From: Alphaproteobacteria bacterium
Lineage (GTDB): Bacteria; Pseudomonadota; Alphaproteobacteria; Rhodobacterales; Rhodobacteraceae
Assembly: GCA_030425145.1 (NCBI GenBank)
Contig: JAUHVK010000008.1
Coordinates: 94,933-158,932, forward strand
Reading direction: 5' to 3'
Length of the DNA stretch: 64,000 bases
Shown here: positions 17,016-25,589 of the stretch, in pieces
Layout: each line of letters starts with the position of its first letter
Position numbering within the stretch: the stretch's first letter is position 1
Translations under genes and position numbers: made by a program
Notes under the pieces: generated by a model
The model's database searches: none
Seen by the model: only the letters and a program-made list of their open reading frames with translations
Told to the model about the DNA's origin: nothing

Positions 17016-17602
17016 CGTTGACCGGGTTCCTGCGGCTGGCGATCAACACCGTGACAGCACCGCGCGATGTAGCGCGGCTGCTTCTGGCGATGAACCTATC
17101 GTCGCAGGCGCTTTGGCTGGCCTTTGCGCTGGTGATTGTGCTGAACACGCTAATGTTCTCGGCCTCACTTCTGCTGGTGCCTGCGGGGGATATGTTTGGC
17201 CCGGTTCTGGCCAACCCGACAGTTTTCGGCGCGATGCTGGCGCTGTCGGTTGGTGCGCTGATCGTGGCGGTGACGCTGTGCGGAAAGCTGTTGGGGGGCG
17301 TGGCCGATTACCGGCACATCGCCATCCTTGTGATCTGGTTGCAGGCGTTGCGGGTACTGTTGCAAGCCGTGGTGGCCGTTGTCGGGCCTTTGAGCCTGTT
17401 TCTGTCGGGAGTTCTTGTCAGCGCCGGGTCGGTGATTGGCATCTGGATCTTCGTAAATTTTATCGATGTGGCACACGAGACAGACAGCCTGCTGCGCGCG
17501 GGAATGGTCTTGTTGTTCGCCGTAGTGGGGATGATGCTGGCGCTGAGTCTGATTTTCAGCGTTCTAGGCGTTCAGACCGGAGGGATACCTGGATATGTAT
17601 GA
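17012..17602 (+). CDS. Yip1-type membrane protein, second copy
   Basis: Integral membrane protein of 196 residues starting at GTG 17012 inside the stop of the first copy. It has about five hydrophobic segments, including LWLAFALVIVLNTLMFSASLLLV, FGAMLALSVGALIVAVTLCG and a late MVLLFAVVGMMLALSLIFSVLG. The conserved-looking short motif GGVADYRHIAILVIW is typical of Yip1 proteins. The end overlaps the sufS start by 8 bases, so translation of the two may be coupled. Confidence 0.78.
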   Translation: MTLTGFLRLAINTVTAPRDVARLLLAMNLSSQALWLAFALVIVLNTLMFSASLLLVPAGDMFGPVLANPTVFGAMLALSVGALIVAVTLCGKLLGGVADYRHIAILVIWLQALRVLLQAVVAVVGPLSLFLSGVLVSAGSVIGIWIFVNFIDVAHETDSLLRAGMVLLFAVVGMMLALSLIFSVLGVQTGGIPGYV

Positions 17603-18815
17603 CGTCACCGAAATCCGCCGCGATTTCCCGATCCTGTCGCGCGAGGTGAATGGCAAGCCACTGGTTTATCTGGACAACGGAGCCAGTGCGCAGAAGCCCA
17701 AGGTGGTGATCGACGCGATTACCCGTGCCTATGCCGAGGAATACGCCAACGTCCATCGCGGGCTGCACTACCTGTCGAACCTCGCGACCGAGAAATACGA
17801 AAGCACACGCGGGATCATTGCCCGGTTCCTTGGGGTCAAGGACGAGGACGAGATCGTCATGAACACCGGAACCACGATGGGGATCAACACCGTTGCCTAT
17901 GGTTGGGGTGTGCCGAACCTTAAGGCCGGAGACGAGATCATCCTGTCGGTGATGGAGCATCACGCCAATATCGTGCCCTGGCATTTCCTGCGCGAGCGAC
18001 AGGGCGTGGTGATTAAGTGGGTCGATGTGGACAGCACCGGCCATCTGGACCCAGAGGCGGTGATCGCCGCGATGGGACCGAAGACAAAACTGGTCGCGGT
18101 CACGCATCTGTCAAACGTTCTGGGCACGGTGGTGGACGTGAAGACCATCTGTCAGGCGGCTCGTGAGCGCGGGATTGCGACACTCGTGGATGGGTCTCAG
18201 GCCGCCGTACACTTGCCCGTCAATGTCGAGGAGATCGGCTGCGATTTCTATCCCATCACCGGGCACAAGCTTTATGGTCCGTCCGGGTCCGGCGCGATTT
18301 ACATGCGCAAAGAGCGGATGGCGGAAATGCAGCCCTTCGTGGGCGGTGGCGACATGATCCGCGAAGTTCACAAGGACGAGGTCATTTGGAATGACGCGCC
18401 GATGATGTTTGAGGCAGGCACGCCGGGTATCGTCCAACAGATCGGTCTTGGTGTGGCGCTGGAGTACATGATGGGGATCGGGATGGAGAACATCGCCGCC
18501 CATGAGAAAAAGCTGCGCGACTATGCGCGCGCACGTCTGGATGGCCTGAATTGGCTGCAAGTGCAGGGCACAACGCCTGACAAGGCGGCAATTTTCAGTT
18601 TCACACTGGATGGGGCTGCACATGCGCATGACATCTCGACCATTCTTGATAAGAAGGGCGTCGCGGTGCGGGCGGGGCAGCACTGCACCGGGCCGCTGAT
18701 GGACCATCTGGGTCTGACTGCAACGTGTCGTGCGTCCTTCGGGATGTACAACACGGAAGAAGAAGTGGACAAACTCGTTGATGCGCTGGAACTGGCGCAT
18801 GATCTATTTGCCTGA
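17595..18815 (+). CDS. sufS: Class II cysteine desulfurase SufS
   Basis: PLP enzyme that supplies persulfide sulfur to the Suf scaffold. The product is 406 residues, typical of SufS. It opens DVTEIRRDFPIL and LVYLDNGASAQKP, has the PLP lysine in YPITGHKLYGPSGSGAIYM, the motif FEAGTPGIVQQIGLG, and the class II active-site loop VRAGQHCTGPLMDHLGLTATCRASF near the C-terminus. No sufE or sufU partner is visible nearby, so the sulfur acceptor must be encoded elsewhere or be SufB directly. Confidence 0.95.
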   Translation: MYDVTEIRRDFPILSREVNGKPLVYLDNGASAQKPKVVIDAITRAYAEEYANVHRGLHYLSNLATEKYESTRGIIARFLGVKDEDEIVMNTGTTMGINTVAYGWGVPNLKAGDEIILSVMEHHANIVPWHFLRERQGVVIKWVDVDSTGHLDPEAVIAAMGPKTKLVAVTHLSNVLGTVVDVKTICQAARERGIATLVDGSQAAVHLPVNVEEIGCDFYPITGHKLYGPSGSGAIYMRKERMAEMQPFVGGGDMIREVHKDEVIWNDAPMMFEAGTPGIVQQIGLGVALEYMMGIGMENIAAHEKKLRDYARARLDGLNWLQVQGTTPDKAAIFSFTLDGAAHAHDISTILDKKGVAVRAGQHCTGPLMDHLGLTATCRASFGMYNTEEEVDKLVDALELAHDLFA

Positions 18816-18829
18816 ATTGGGGGGACAAA

Positions 18830-19258
18830 ATGGCTAACCTATCGCTGCGCCGCGCGCGCACTATCATCCGCAAAACGCTTGAAGCGGGCCGCGCGGCTGA
18901 GATGAAACCGCTTTCGGTCATCGTGCTGGATGCGGGCGGTAATGTGCAGGCGTTCGAACGCGAAGACGGAGCAAGCCCCGGCCGGTTCCAGATTGCCCAT
19001 GGCAAAGCCTATGGGTCGGTCATGCTGGGCATGGCAGGCACCGCGCAGAAGAACCGCGCTGAAGAGCAGGCCTATTTCATCACCGCTGCCGGTGCGGCGC
19101 TTGGTGGTCAGATGGTGCCAGTGCCGGGTGGTGTGCTGGTGCGCGATGCCAAGGGCAACGTGCTGGGGGCAGTTGGCGTAACTGGCGATACGTCGGATAA
19201 TGACGCCGCAGCGGCCAAGGCAGGTATCGAATCTGTGGGTCTGACCGCGGAAATATAA
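18830..19258 (+). CDS. Heme-binding HbpS/GlcG family protein
   Basis: Protein of 142 residues in the HbpS/GlcG (DUF336) family; some members bind heme or act as extracellular sensors, others are cytosolic with unclear roles. The fold is indicated by LSVIVLDAGGNVQAFEREDGASP, HGKAYGSVMLGM, the glycine-rich VPVPGGVLVRDAKGNVLGAVGVTGDTS, and the C-terminal AGIESVGL. No clear signal peptide is seen. It lies 14 bases after sufS and 11 before the PuuD-like gene, so it is probably in the same transcript. Confidence 0.85.
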   Translation: MANLSLRRARTIIRKTLEAGRAAEMKPLSVIVLDAGGNVQAFEREDGASPGRFQIAHGKAYGSVMLGMAGTAQKNRAEEQAYFITAAGAALGGQMVPVPGGVLVRDAKGNVLGAVGVTGDTSDNDAAAAKAGIESVGLTAEI

Positions 19259-19269
19259 GGAACAGCACC

Positions 19270-20052
19270 ATGGCGCGGCCCGTCGTCGGCATTATCGGCA
19301 ACCAGTACCTGATTAACGATCAGTACCCTGCTCATGCGGGCGGGTCGATGACCTCAGAGGCGGTTGCCAAAGTGTCGGAGTGTATGCCGCTTCTGGTGCC
19401 TGCGGACCCGCGGTTTCTGTCGGTCGAGGAGTTGCTTGCGGTGTGTGATGGGTTTCTGCTGACAGGCGGGCGCCCCAATGTGCATCCCGAGGAATATGGC
19501 GAGACCGCAACCGAGGCGCATGGCGCGTTCGATCGGGCACGCGATGCCATCACGCTGCCTTTGGTGCGGGCCTGTGTGGAGCGCGGCCAGCCGTTCCTTG
19601 GTATCTGTCGGGGCTTTCAGGAAGTGAACGTCGCCATGGGCGGCACGCTCTATCCTGAGATCCGGGATTTGCCGGGGCGGATGAACCACCGGATGCCACC
19701 CGATGGCACGCTGGAGGAAAAGTTCGCCCTGCGCCATGTCGTGACCTTGCAGGAAGGTGGTGTGTTCCACCGCCTGTTCGGGTCCAGAGAGGTGATGACC
19801 AACACGCTGCATGGGCAGGGGATCAAGACCCCCGGCGCGCGGATCGTGATCGAAGGATATGCGCCCGATGGCACGCCCGAGGCGACCTATGTGAAGGACG
19901 CACCGGGTTTTACCCTTTCGGTGCAATGGCATCCGGAATGGGACGCGGCCAATGACCCGGTGTCGAGGCCTCTGTTCCAGGCGTTCGGCAATGCGGTACG
20001 GGCCTGGGCGCAGGGTGAAGTGGTGGGCGGACACCGCGTCGGCGCGGTGTAA
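19270..20052 (+). CDS. Gamma-glutamyl-gamma-aminobutyrate hydrolase family protein (PuuD-like)
   Basis: Class I glutamine-amidotransferase-like hydrolase of 260 residues; the family cleaves gamma-glutamyl amides, as in the Puu putrescine pathway. The nucleophile is in LGICRGFQEVNVAMGGTLYPE, and the catalytic His-Glu is in LSVQWHPEWD. The motifs LTGGRPNVHPEEYG and NTLHGQGI fit PuuD. There are no other puu genes here, so the true substrate is open. It is the last gene of the suf-linked run; the stop overlaps a 20-base palindrome. Confidence 0.85.
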   Translation: MARPVVGIIGNQYLINDQYPAHAGGSMTSEAVAKVSECMPLLVPADPRFLSVEELLAVCDGFLLTGGRPNVHPEEYGETATEAHGAFDRARDAITLPLVRACVERGQPFLGICRGFQEVNVAMGGTLYPEIRDLPGRMNHRMPPDGTLEEKFALRHVVTLQEGGVFHRLFGSREVMTNTLHGQGIKTPGARIVIEGYAPDGTPEATYVKDAPGFTLSVQWHPEWDAANDPVSRPLFQAFGNAVRAWAQGEVVGGHRVGAV

Positions 20053-20071
20053 GTCTCCGTCGACGGAGACT
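20052..20071. terminator. Perfect 20-base palindrome between convergent puuD-like and kynU genes
   Basis: Half-site AGTCTCCGTC is followed directly by its exact complement. The palindrome begins on the last base of the upstream stop codon and ends 6 bases before the kynU stop. It is placed to end transcription from both sides. There is no loop and no T run. Confidence 0.45.
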
Positions 20072-20077
20072 CGCGCC

Positions 20078-21271
20078 TCAGGTCACCGCTTTGCGCTGCT
20101 TGAATTCGGGTGTGTCCCAGAGCCGGTCGCGCATGATCCGTGCAAGAATTTCAACCGCCTGATCCACATCCTCAAGGCTCAGATAAAGCGGTGTGAAGCC
20201 AAAGCGCATGATGTCGGGCGCGCGGAAATCGCCGATCACCTTATGTGCGATCAGCGCCTGCATCGCGGCGTAGCCTTCTTCGAATTTGAAACTGACCTGC
20301 GATCCGCGCTCTGCCGCATTGCGCGGGCTGGCGAGGGTCAGGTCTGGGCAGGTGGCCTCAACACCAGCGATGAACCGTTCCGACAGTTCGACCGACCGGG
20401 CGCGCAAGTCCTGTAGATCAACGTCGTCCCATACATCAAGCGCCGCATCCAACGCAGACATCTGCACAATAGGCGGTGTGCCCACCCGCATCCGGGAAAT
20501 ACCTGCGCCCGCCTTGTAGCCAAGGTCAAAGGCAAAGGGGCTGTCATGGCCCAGCCAGCCAGACAGCGCGGGCAGGGCCATATCGGCATGGCGGGGGGAA
20601 ACGTAGATGAAGGCCGGCGCGCCGGGGCCGCCGTTGAGGTATTTGTAGGTGCAGCCAACCGCGAAATCGGCCTTTGCACCGGCAAGGTCCACAGGGATCG
20701 CACCTGCGGAATGGGCGAGATCCCAGACCGTGACGACGCCATTGGCGTGCGCTTTTTCAGTCAGCGCTGTCATGTCGTGTTTGCGGCCCGTGCGGTAATC
20801 GACCTCGGTGATGAGAGTGACAGCGATCTCGTCCGTGATCGCGGCCTCGACCTCTTCCGGGACGACGAGACGCAGTTCGTATTCCGGGCCGAGCAGTGAG
20901 ATCAGTCCTTCGGCCATATAAAGGTCAGAGGGGAAGTTCCCGGTGTCCGACAGGATCACCCGGCGGTTGGGGTTCAGTTTCAAGGCCGCCGCCAAAGCCT
21001 GAAACACCTTGATCGACAGCGTGTCGCCCACCACCACATGGCCCGGTTCCGCGCCGATGAGCTGTCCGATCCGGTTGCCAAGCCGCGCGGGCATGTCCAT
21101 CCAACCACAGGCGTTCCAGCCGGTGATCAGATGATCGCCCCATTCGTCGGTCACGGTCTGCGCCACGCGGTCAGCTGCGGATTTGGGCAATGGCCCCAAG
21201 GAGTTGCCGTCGAGATAAATCATCCCCTCGGGCAAATGAAACGCAGCGCGGGTGGCGGTGAAATCGGTCAT
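20078..21271 (-). CDS. kynU: Kynureninase
   Basis: PLP enzyme that cleaves kynurenine to anthranilate and alanine in tryptophan catabolism. The product is 397 residues. It shows MIYLDGNSLGPLPKS near the N-terminus, ITEVDYRTGRKHDM, the PLP site in DFAVGCTYKYLNGGPGAPAF and the kynureninase motif SRMRVGTPPIVQMSAL. It lies 19 bases downstream of kynA, and the two genes are surely co-transcribed. Confidence 0.94.
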   Translation of the reverse strand: MTDFTATRAAFHLPEGMIYLDGNSLGPLPKSAADRVAQTVTDEWGDHLITGWNACGWMDMPARLGNRIGQLIGAEPGHVVVGDTLSIKVFQALAAALKLNPNRRVILSDTGNFPSDLYMAEGLISLLGPEYELRLVVPEEVEAAITDEIAVTLITEVDYRTGRKHDMTALTEKAHANGVVTVWDLAHSAGAIPVDLAGAKADFAVGCTYKYLNGGPGAPAFIYVSPRHADMALPALSGWLGHDSPFAFDLGYKAGAGISRMRVGTPPIVQMSALDAALDVWDDVDLQDLRARSVELSERFIAGVEATCPDLTLASPRNAAERGSQVSFKFEEGYAAMQALIAHKVIGDFRAPDIMRFGFTPLYLSLEDVDQAVEILARIMRDRLWDTPEFKQRKAVT

Positions 21272-21290
21272 GTCGTCCCTTTCCTAGGTC

Positions 21291-22124
21291 TTAAAGCTTG
21301 GTCCGCAGGTGCCAGAGATCGGGGAAGAGCTCAACATCGAGCATACGCTTGAGATAGGACACGCCGCCCGTTCCCCCGGTGCCGCGCTTCAGCCCGATCA
21401 CCCGTTCGACTGTGGTCACGTGGTTGAAGCGCCAGCGGCGGAAATAATCCTCCAGATCGACCAGTTTTTCGGCCAGTTCGTAGAGATCCCAGTAGCGGCT
21501 CGGGTCGCGGTAGACCTTGGCCCAGGCGGCTTGCACAGCTTCGTTCGGCTTGTGCGGTTTCGTTCGGTCGCGGGCGACCACCTCATCCGGCAATTCCAAG
21601 GCTTGCGCCAACCGCACCAGGGCGCAGTCGTAAAGCGACGGCTTTTCCATCTCGGCTTTCAGGCGCGCGGTCAGGTCGGGCCGATGGGCATGGGGTTTGA
21701 GCATGGCCGGGTTGCGGTTGCCCAAGAGAAATTCGATCTCGCGGTATTGTGCGGACTGAAAGCCCGAGCTTTGGCCAAGGGTTTCCCGGAAGGTCGTGTA
21801 GTCGCTGGGCGTCATGGTGCGCAGCACGTCCCAAGCGGAATTAAGCTGTTCAAAGATGCGGGACACCCGTGACAGCATCTTAAAGGCGGGGCGAATATCT
21901 GCCCCCGACAGGGTCGTGCGAGCCGCGTGCAGTTCGTGCAGCGCCAAACGCATCCACAGTTCCGAAGTCTGGTGCTGCACGATGAACAGCAACTCGTCAT
22001 GCGCGGTGCTGAGCGGGTGCTGGGCGCTCAGAACCGCGTCGAGGCCAAGATAGTCGGTGTAAGACATGCGCCCGTCGAACGACATCTGCGCGCCGTCGCG
22101 GGCGGGATCGTAGGGATCGCTCAA
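21291..22124 (-). CDS. kynA: Tryptophan 2,3-dioxygenase
   Basis: Heme enzyme that opens the indole ring of tryptophan to give N-formylkynurenine. The product is 277 residues. Family motifs are [35 protein letters not shown] (with the active-site histidine), [19 protein letters not shown] and the late [22 protein letters not shown] with the heme-ligand histidine. The start overlaps the upstream SDR stop by 4 bases. No kynurenine formamidase gene (kynB) is present in the cluster. Confidence 0.95.
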   Translation of the reverse strand: MSDPYDPARDGAQMSFDGRMSYTDYLGLDAVLSAQHPLSTAHDELLFIVQHQTSELWMRLALHELHAARTTLSGADIRPAFKMLSRVSRIFEQLNSAWDVLRTMTPSDYTTFRETLGQSSGFQSAQYREIEFLLGNRNPAMLKPHAHRPDLTARLKAEMEKPSLYDCALVRLAQALELPDEVVARDRTKPHKPNEAVQAAWAKVYRDPSRYWDLYELAEKLVDLEDYFRRWRFNHVTTVERVIGLKRGTGGTGGVSYLKRMLDVELFPDLWHLRTKL

Positions 22125-22876
22125 AACTCACCTCCTGCGATCTGGATCGCCTGGCCGTTGACGCTGCCCGAGTTGGGCGCGCAGAGCCAGAGCGCGGCCT
22201 CGGCCACTTCCTCTGGCGCGATCAGGCGACCGTGCGGGTTTGCGCCAACCATCACGGCTCTTGCCTCGTCCTCGCTCATGCCGGTGCGGGCCATGATCCG
22301 GTCGATGTTCTGCGGGACGATGTCCGTGTCGACATAGGCCGGGCAGATCGCGTTGAACGTGTAGGGTTTGCCAAGGTAGTCGGCGGCCAGCCCGCGGATC
22401 AGGCCGACCATCGCGTGTTTCGACGCGGTGTAGCAGGGCGCGCCCTTGAGGCCCCGCAGCCCGGCGATGGAGCTGATGGCGATCACGCGGCCCCAGTCGG
22501 TCTGGTGCATGGATTTCAGGCCTTCGCGGATCGTGAGGAACGTCCCGTCAAGATTGGTCGCCATCATGTTGCGCCAGAACGCCATGTCCATTTTGTGCAA
22601 CGCGCGGCCTTCGGCAATCCCGGCATTTGCGACGCAGATCTGCACGGGCCCGCGCGCGGCAACCGCCCCGGCGATGCCTTCGACGACCGACGCTTCGTCC
22701 TGCACATCCATTACCAGCGCGTGCAGCCCGTTTTTGGCAGCAGCCGCTTCCAGAACGTCAGCGCGGCGTCCGGTGATCGTCACCTCGGCGCCTGCGTCGC
22801 GCAAGGCAATGGCAATGGCGAGGCCGATTCCCGTTCCGCCGCCTGTGACCAATGCGTGTTTGCCAGTCAGTGTCAT
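22121..22876 (-). CDS. Short-chain dehydrogenase/reductase in the kyn operon
   Basis: Classical SDR of 251 residues with [12 protein letters not shown] (cofactor site), NAG in [10 protein letters not shown], catalytic Ser-Tyr-Lys in ISSIAG...CYTASK, and the end motif [14 protein letters not shown]. The middle region resembles 3-hydroxybutyrate or 3-oxoacyl reductases. I start at ATG 22876, after a GGGAGG ribosome site. It is first in the operon and its stop overlaps the kynA start (ATGA). Its role in tryptophan degradation is unknown; this position is usually held by kynB in kynBAU operons. Confidence 0.85.
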   Translation of the reverse strand: MTLTGKHALVTGGGTGIGLAIAIALRDAGAEVTITGRRADVLEAAAAKNGLHALVMDVQDEASVVEGIAGAVAARGPVQICVANAGIAEGRALHKMDMAFWRNMMATNLDGTFLTIREGLKSMHQTDWGRVIAISSIAGLRGLKGAPCYTASKHAMVGLIRGLAADYLGKPYTFNAICPAYVDTDIVPQNIDRIMARTGMSEDEARAVMVGANPHGRLIAPEEVAEAALWLCAPNSGSVNGQAIQIAGGEF

Positions 22877-22884
22877 ATCGCCTC

Positions 22885-22914
22885 CCAAAACATTTTGGCC
22901 TGACCGTATAGGTC
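22885..22914. promoter_or_regulatory. Two short dyads in the SDR-kynAU / metallohydrolase divergent region
   Basis: CCAAAA-CA-TTTTGG (22885-22898) and GACC-GTATA-GGTC (22902-22914) are tandem inverted repeats immediately upstream of the SDR-kynA-kynU unit. They are candidate operators for an unknown regulator. The first lies close to the ribosome site, where a bound protein would block expression. Confidence 0.35.
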
Positions 22915-23003
22915 TTACCGCCAGTGGCAAGATGGCCCACCTGCGAGGGCTTGCTTTTCCAATTCAGTTTCGTGAATGTGTTTCTGACCACAGGAGGAGC
23001 GTC

Positions 23004-23951
23004 ATGCGTATCATATTCAGTATCGCCGTTCTTGGCATGGCTCAAATGGCCGCCGCCAGCGAAGATATCGCCGATAAATACCCACAGTCGGAACTCTACG
23101 ACAAACCTGTCGAGGTGATCCCGCATGTCTTTTCTGCGATTGGTGCCACGGCCCCACCGACCTATGAAAATTCAGGCCACAACAATAACCTGAGCTTTGT
23201 CCTGACGGGCGACGGTGTGGTTGTGATCAATGGGGGTGCTTCGGCCCGTCTGGCCAAGGCGCTGCATGACGAGATCAAGGCGGTCACTGACCAGCCGGTG
23301 AAACTGGTGATCAACGAAAACGGTCAGGGTCACGCGATGCTCGGCAATTCCTATTGGGCGGAGCAGGGTGTCGATGTCCTTGCCCATGAGGATGCCATTG
23401 CCGAGGTGGAAGAGAACGGTGATTTCATCCTTCAGGGCATGCAGCGTTACAACCGCGACAAAGCCGAAGGCACCACGGTATTCGTGCCGAACCTGAGTTT
23501 TTCCGACAAACACGTGGTCGAGATGGGTGACGTGACGCTGGAGGTGCTGCATCTTGGTCCGGCGCACGATCCAGGCGACACGCAGGTGTGGATTCCGCAG
23601 TGGGGCATCGTGATCGCGGGCGACATCGCGTTCCATGAACGTATGCCGCCGATCTTTCCGGAAACCGATACGGATGCGTGGATCGAGACCTTTGATGGCC
23701 CCTTCACCGCGCTTGGCGCGACTTATGTGATCCCCGGCCACGGTCACCCGACGAACATGGCGCAGGTGACGCGTTATACCTCGGATTACATCAAGGATTT
23801 GCGTGCCAAGATCGGCGCGCATATCGACGAGGGCGGTGATTTGGCTGGAGCCTATTACGTGGATCAGTCGAACTGGGCGCATCTGGACACGTTCGAGGAA
23901 CTGGCGACCAAGAACGCGGGGCGCGTCTTCGAAGAGATGGAATGGGAGTGA
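23004..23951 (+). CDS. Secreted metallo-beta-lactamase-fold protein with altered metal motif
   Basis: Predicted periplasmic protein of 315 residues with a signal peptide (MRIIFSIAVLGMAQMAAAS) and the MBL fold, similar to SoxH/quinoprotein-relay type hydrolases. AGGAGG precedes the ATG. The normal zinc motif HxHxDH is replaced by E105-N-G-Q-G-H110 in NENGQGHAMLGNSYW, so only the last histidine remains. Later metal positions are kept: H188 (GPAHDPGDTQ), D207 (IAGDIAFHER) and H246 (IPGHGHPTN). It may bind one metal or act on an unusual substrate. It is divergent from the kyn operon. Confidence 0.8.
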   Translation: MRIIFSIAVLGMAQMAAASEDIADKYPQSELYDKPVEVIPHVFSAIGATAPPTYENSGHNNNLSFVLTGDGVVVINGGASARLAKALHDEIKAVTDQPVKLVINENGQGHAMLGNSYWAEQGVDVLAHEDAIAEVEENGDFILQGMQRYNRDKAEGTTVFVPNLSFSDKHVVEMGDVTLEVLHLGPAHDPGDTQVWIPQWGIVIAGDIAFHERMPPIFPETDTDAWIETFDGPFTALGATYVIPGHGHPTNMAQVTRYTSDYIKDLRAKIGAHIDEGGDLAGAYYVDQSNWAHLDTFEELATKNAGRVFEEMEWE

Positions 23952-23957
23952 CCCACC

Positions 23958-23996
23958 ACACTGGTTATTGACTGGTGAATCAATAACCCCCAGTGT
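23958..23996. promoter_or_regulatory. Interrupted dyad upstream of betC
   Basis: TTATTGA (23965-23971) and TCAATAA (23980-23986) pair across an 8-base centre, and an outer ACACTGG/CCAGTGT pair extends the dyad. It lies 30-68 bases before the betC start. With no T run, an operator (for example for a BetI-like TetR regulator) is more likely than a terminator; the factor is inferred only from context. Confidence 0.45.
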
Positions 23997-24025
23997 CGCG
24001 CTAAACGCGTGGCAGTGGGGGGCTT

Positions 24026-25531
24026 ATGCAGCCGAATATCCTGATTCTGATGGTGGACCAGTTGAACGGAACTTTGTTCCCCGACGGTCCGGCAGATTGG
24101 CTTCATGCCCCGAACCTTAAGAAGCTGGCGGCGCGCTCTACCCGATTTCAGAACGCCTATACCGCGAGCCCGCTTTGCGCACCGGGGCGGGCGAGTTTCA
24201 TGTCTGGCCAGTTGCCCTCGGCAACAGGGGTCTATGACAATGCCGCTGAATTCCCGTCCTCCATCCCGACCTACGCGCATCACTTGCGTCGCGCAGGGTA
24301 TTACACCGCGCTTTCGGGCAAGATGCATTTTGTTGGCCCCGACCAGTTGCACGGGTTTGAAGCGCGCCTGACCACCGACATTTACCCGGCCGATTTTGGT
24401 TGGACGCCCGACTACCGCAAGCCGGGGGAGCGCATCGATTGGTGGTATCACAACATGGGTTCTGTCACGGGCGCGGGGGTGGCCGAGATCACCAACCAGC
24501 TCGAATACGACGACGAGGTGGCCTACCAGGCCAAGCTGGCGCTGTACGATCTGGCGCGGCGCAAGGATGACCGCCCGTGGTGCCTGACGGCGAGCTTCAC
24601 CCATCCGCACGACCCCTACGTAGCGCGACGGAAATACTGGGATCTCTACGAAAACTGCGAGCACCTGCTGCCCGAAATCCCGGCGATGGCTTACGAAGAT
24701 CACGATCCGCACGCCAGGCGGATCTTCGACGCCAATGACTGGCGCAATTTCGACATCACCGAAGACGACATCCGCCGGTCCCGCCGCGCCTATTTCGCCA
24801 ATATCTCCTATCTCGACGACAAGATTGGCGAGATCCTGCAAGTGCTCGAGGACACGCAGCAGGAGGCGATCATCCTCTTAGTGTCCGATCACGGCGATAT
24901 GCTGGGCGAGCGCGGGTTGTGGTTCAAGATGTGCTTCTACGAAGGCTCGTCGCGGGTGCCGCTGATGATCTCGGCGCCGGAAATGGCGGTCGGCCTTGTC
25001 ACCGATCCGGTTTCAACCATCGACGTCTGCCCGACGCTCTGCGCGCTGGCGGGGGTCAGCATGGACGAGGTCATGCCGTGGACGACAGGGGAATCGCTTG
25101 TGCCCTTGGGGCAGGGCGGAGAACGCACCAGCCCGGTGGCGATGGAATATGCGGCCGAGGCGTCTTATGCGCCGCTTGTGTCGTTGCGCTATGGCAAGTG
25201 GAAATATAATCGCTGCTCCCTCGACCCCGATCAGCTCTTCGATCTGGAGGACGATCCGCACGAATTGACCAATCTGGCGGACCACCCAGACCATCAGGGC
25301 ACAGTGCAGACGTTGCGCGCAAAGTCCGAGGCCCGTTGGGACCTGGCACGGTTCGATGCCGATGTGCGGGCCTCTCAGGCGAAACGTTGGGTGGTCTATG
25401 AGGCGTTGCGGCAGGGCGGGTACTACCCGTGGGATTACCAGCCCCTGCGCGATGCGTCAGAGCGGTTCATGCGCAACCACATGGATCTCAACGTGCTTGA
25501 GGAAAGCCAGCGCTTCCCGCGCGGGGAATGA
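24026..25531 (+). CDS. betC: Choline-sulfatase
   Basis: Hydrolyses choline-O-sulfate to choline and sulfate, feeding glycine betaine synthesis and supplying carbon and sulfur. The product is 501 residues, the usual BetC length. The formylglycine motif is C51-A-P-G-R55 in SPLCAPGRASFMSGQLPS. Metal-binding residues are in ILMVDQLNGTLFPDGP and SDHGDMLGERGLW. Long stretches such as YTALSGKMHFVGPDQLHGFE and the C-terminal choline-sulfatase tail are characteristic. betI, betA and betB are not nearby, so the gene stands apart from the usual operon. Confidence 0.94.
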   Translation: MQPNILILMVDQLNGTLFPDGPADWLHAPNLKKLAARSTRFQNAYTASPLCAPGRASFMSGQLPSATGVYDNAAEFPSSIPTYAHHLRRAGYYTALSGKMHFVGPDQLHGFEARLTTDIYPADFGWTPDYRKPGERIDWWYHNMGSVTGAGVAEITNQLEYDDEVAYQAKLALYDLARRKDDRPWCLTASFTHPHDPYVARRKYWDLYENCEHLLPEIPAMAYEDHDPHARRIFDANDWRNFDITEDDIRRSRRAYFANISYLDDKIGEILQVLEDTQQEAIILLVSDHGDMLGERGLWFKMCFYEGSSRVPLMISAPEMAVGLVTDPVSTIDVCPTLCALAGVSMDEVMPWTTGESLVPLGQGGERTSPVAMEYAAEASYAPLVSLRYGKWKYNRCSLDPDQLFDLEDDPHELTNLADHPDHQGTVQTLRAKSEARWDLARFDADVRASQAKRWVVYEALRQGGYYPWDYQPLRDASERFMRNHMDLNVLEESQRFPRGE

Positions 25532-25589
25532 TTAACCTTTCTTAACGCATTCCATTGTTTGGCCATGTTTGGCTGCGCATATTCATGGA

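Noticed and set aside
22446..23003. Upstream extension of the metallohydrolase reading frame
   Set aside because: It runs opposite the kyn-operon SDR; a strong AGGAGG and a signal peptide start at 23004.
25532..25545. TTAA-N6-TTAA before the nuclease gene
   Set aside because: Spacing is one base short of the CtrA consensus.
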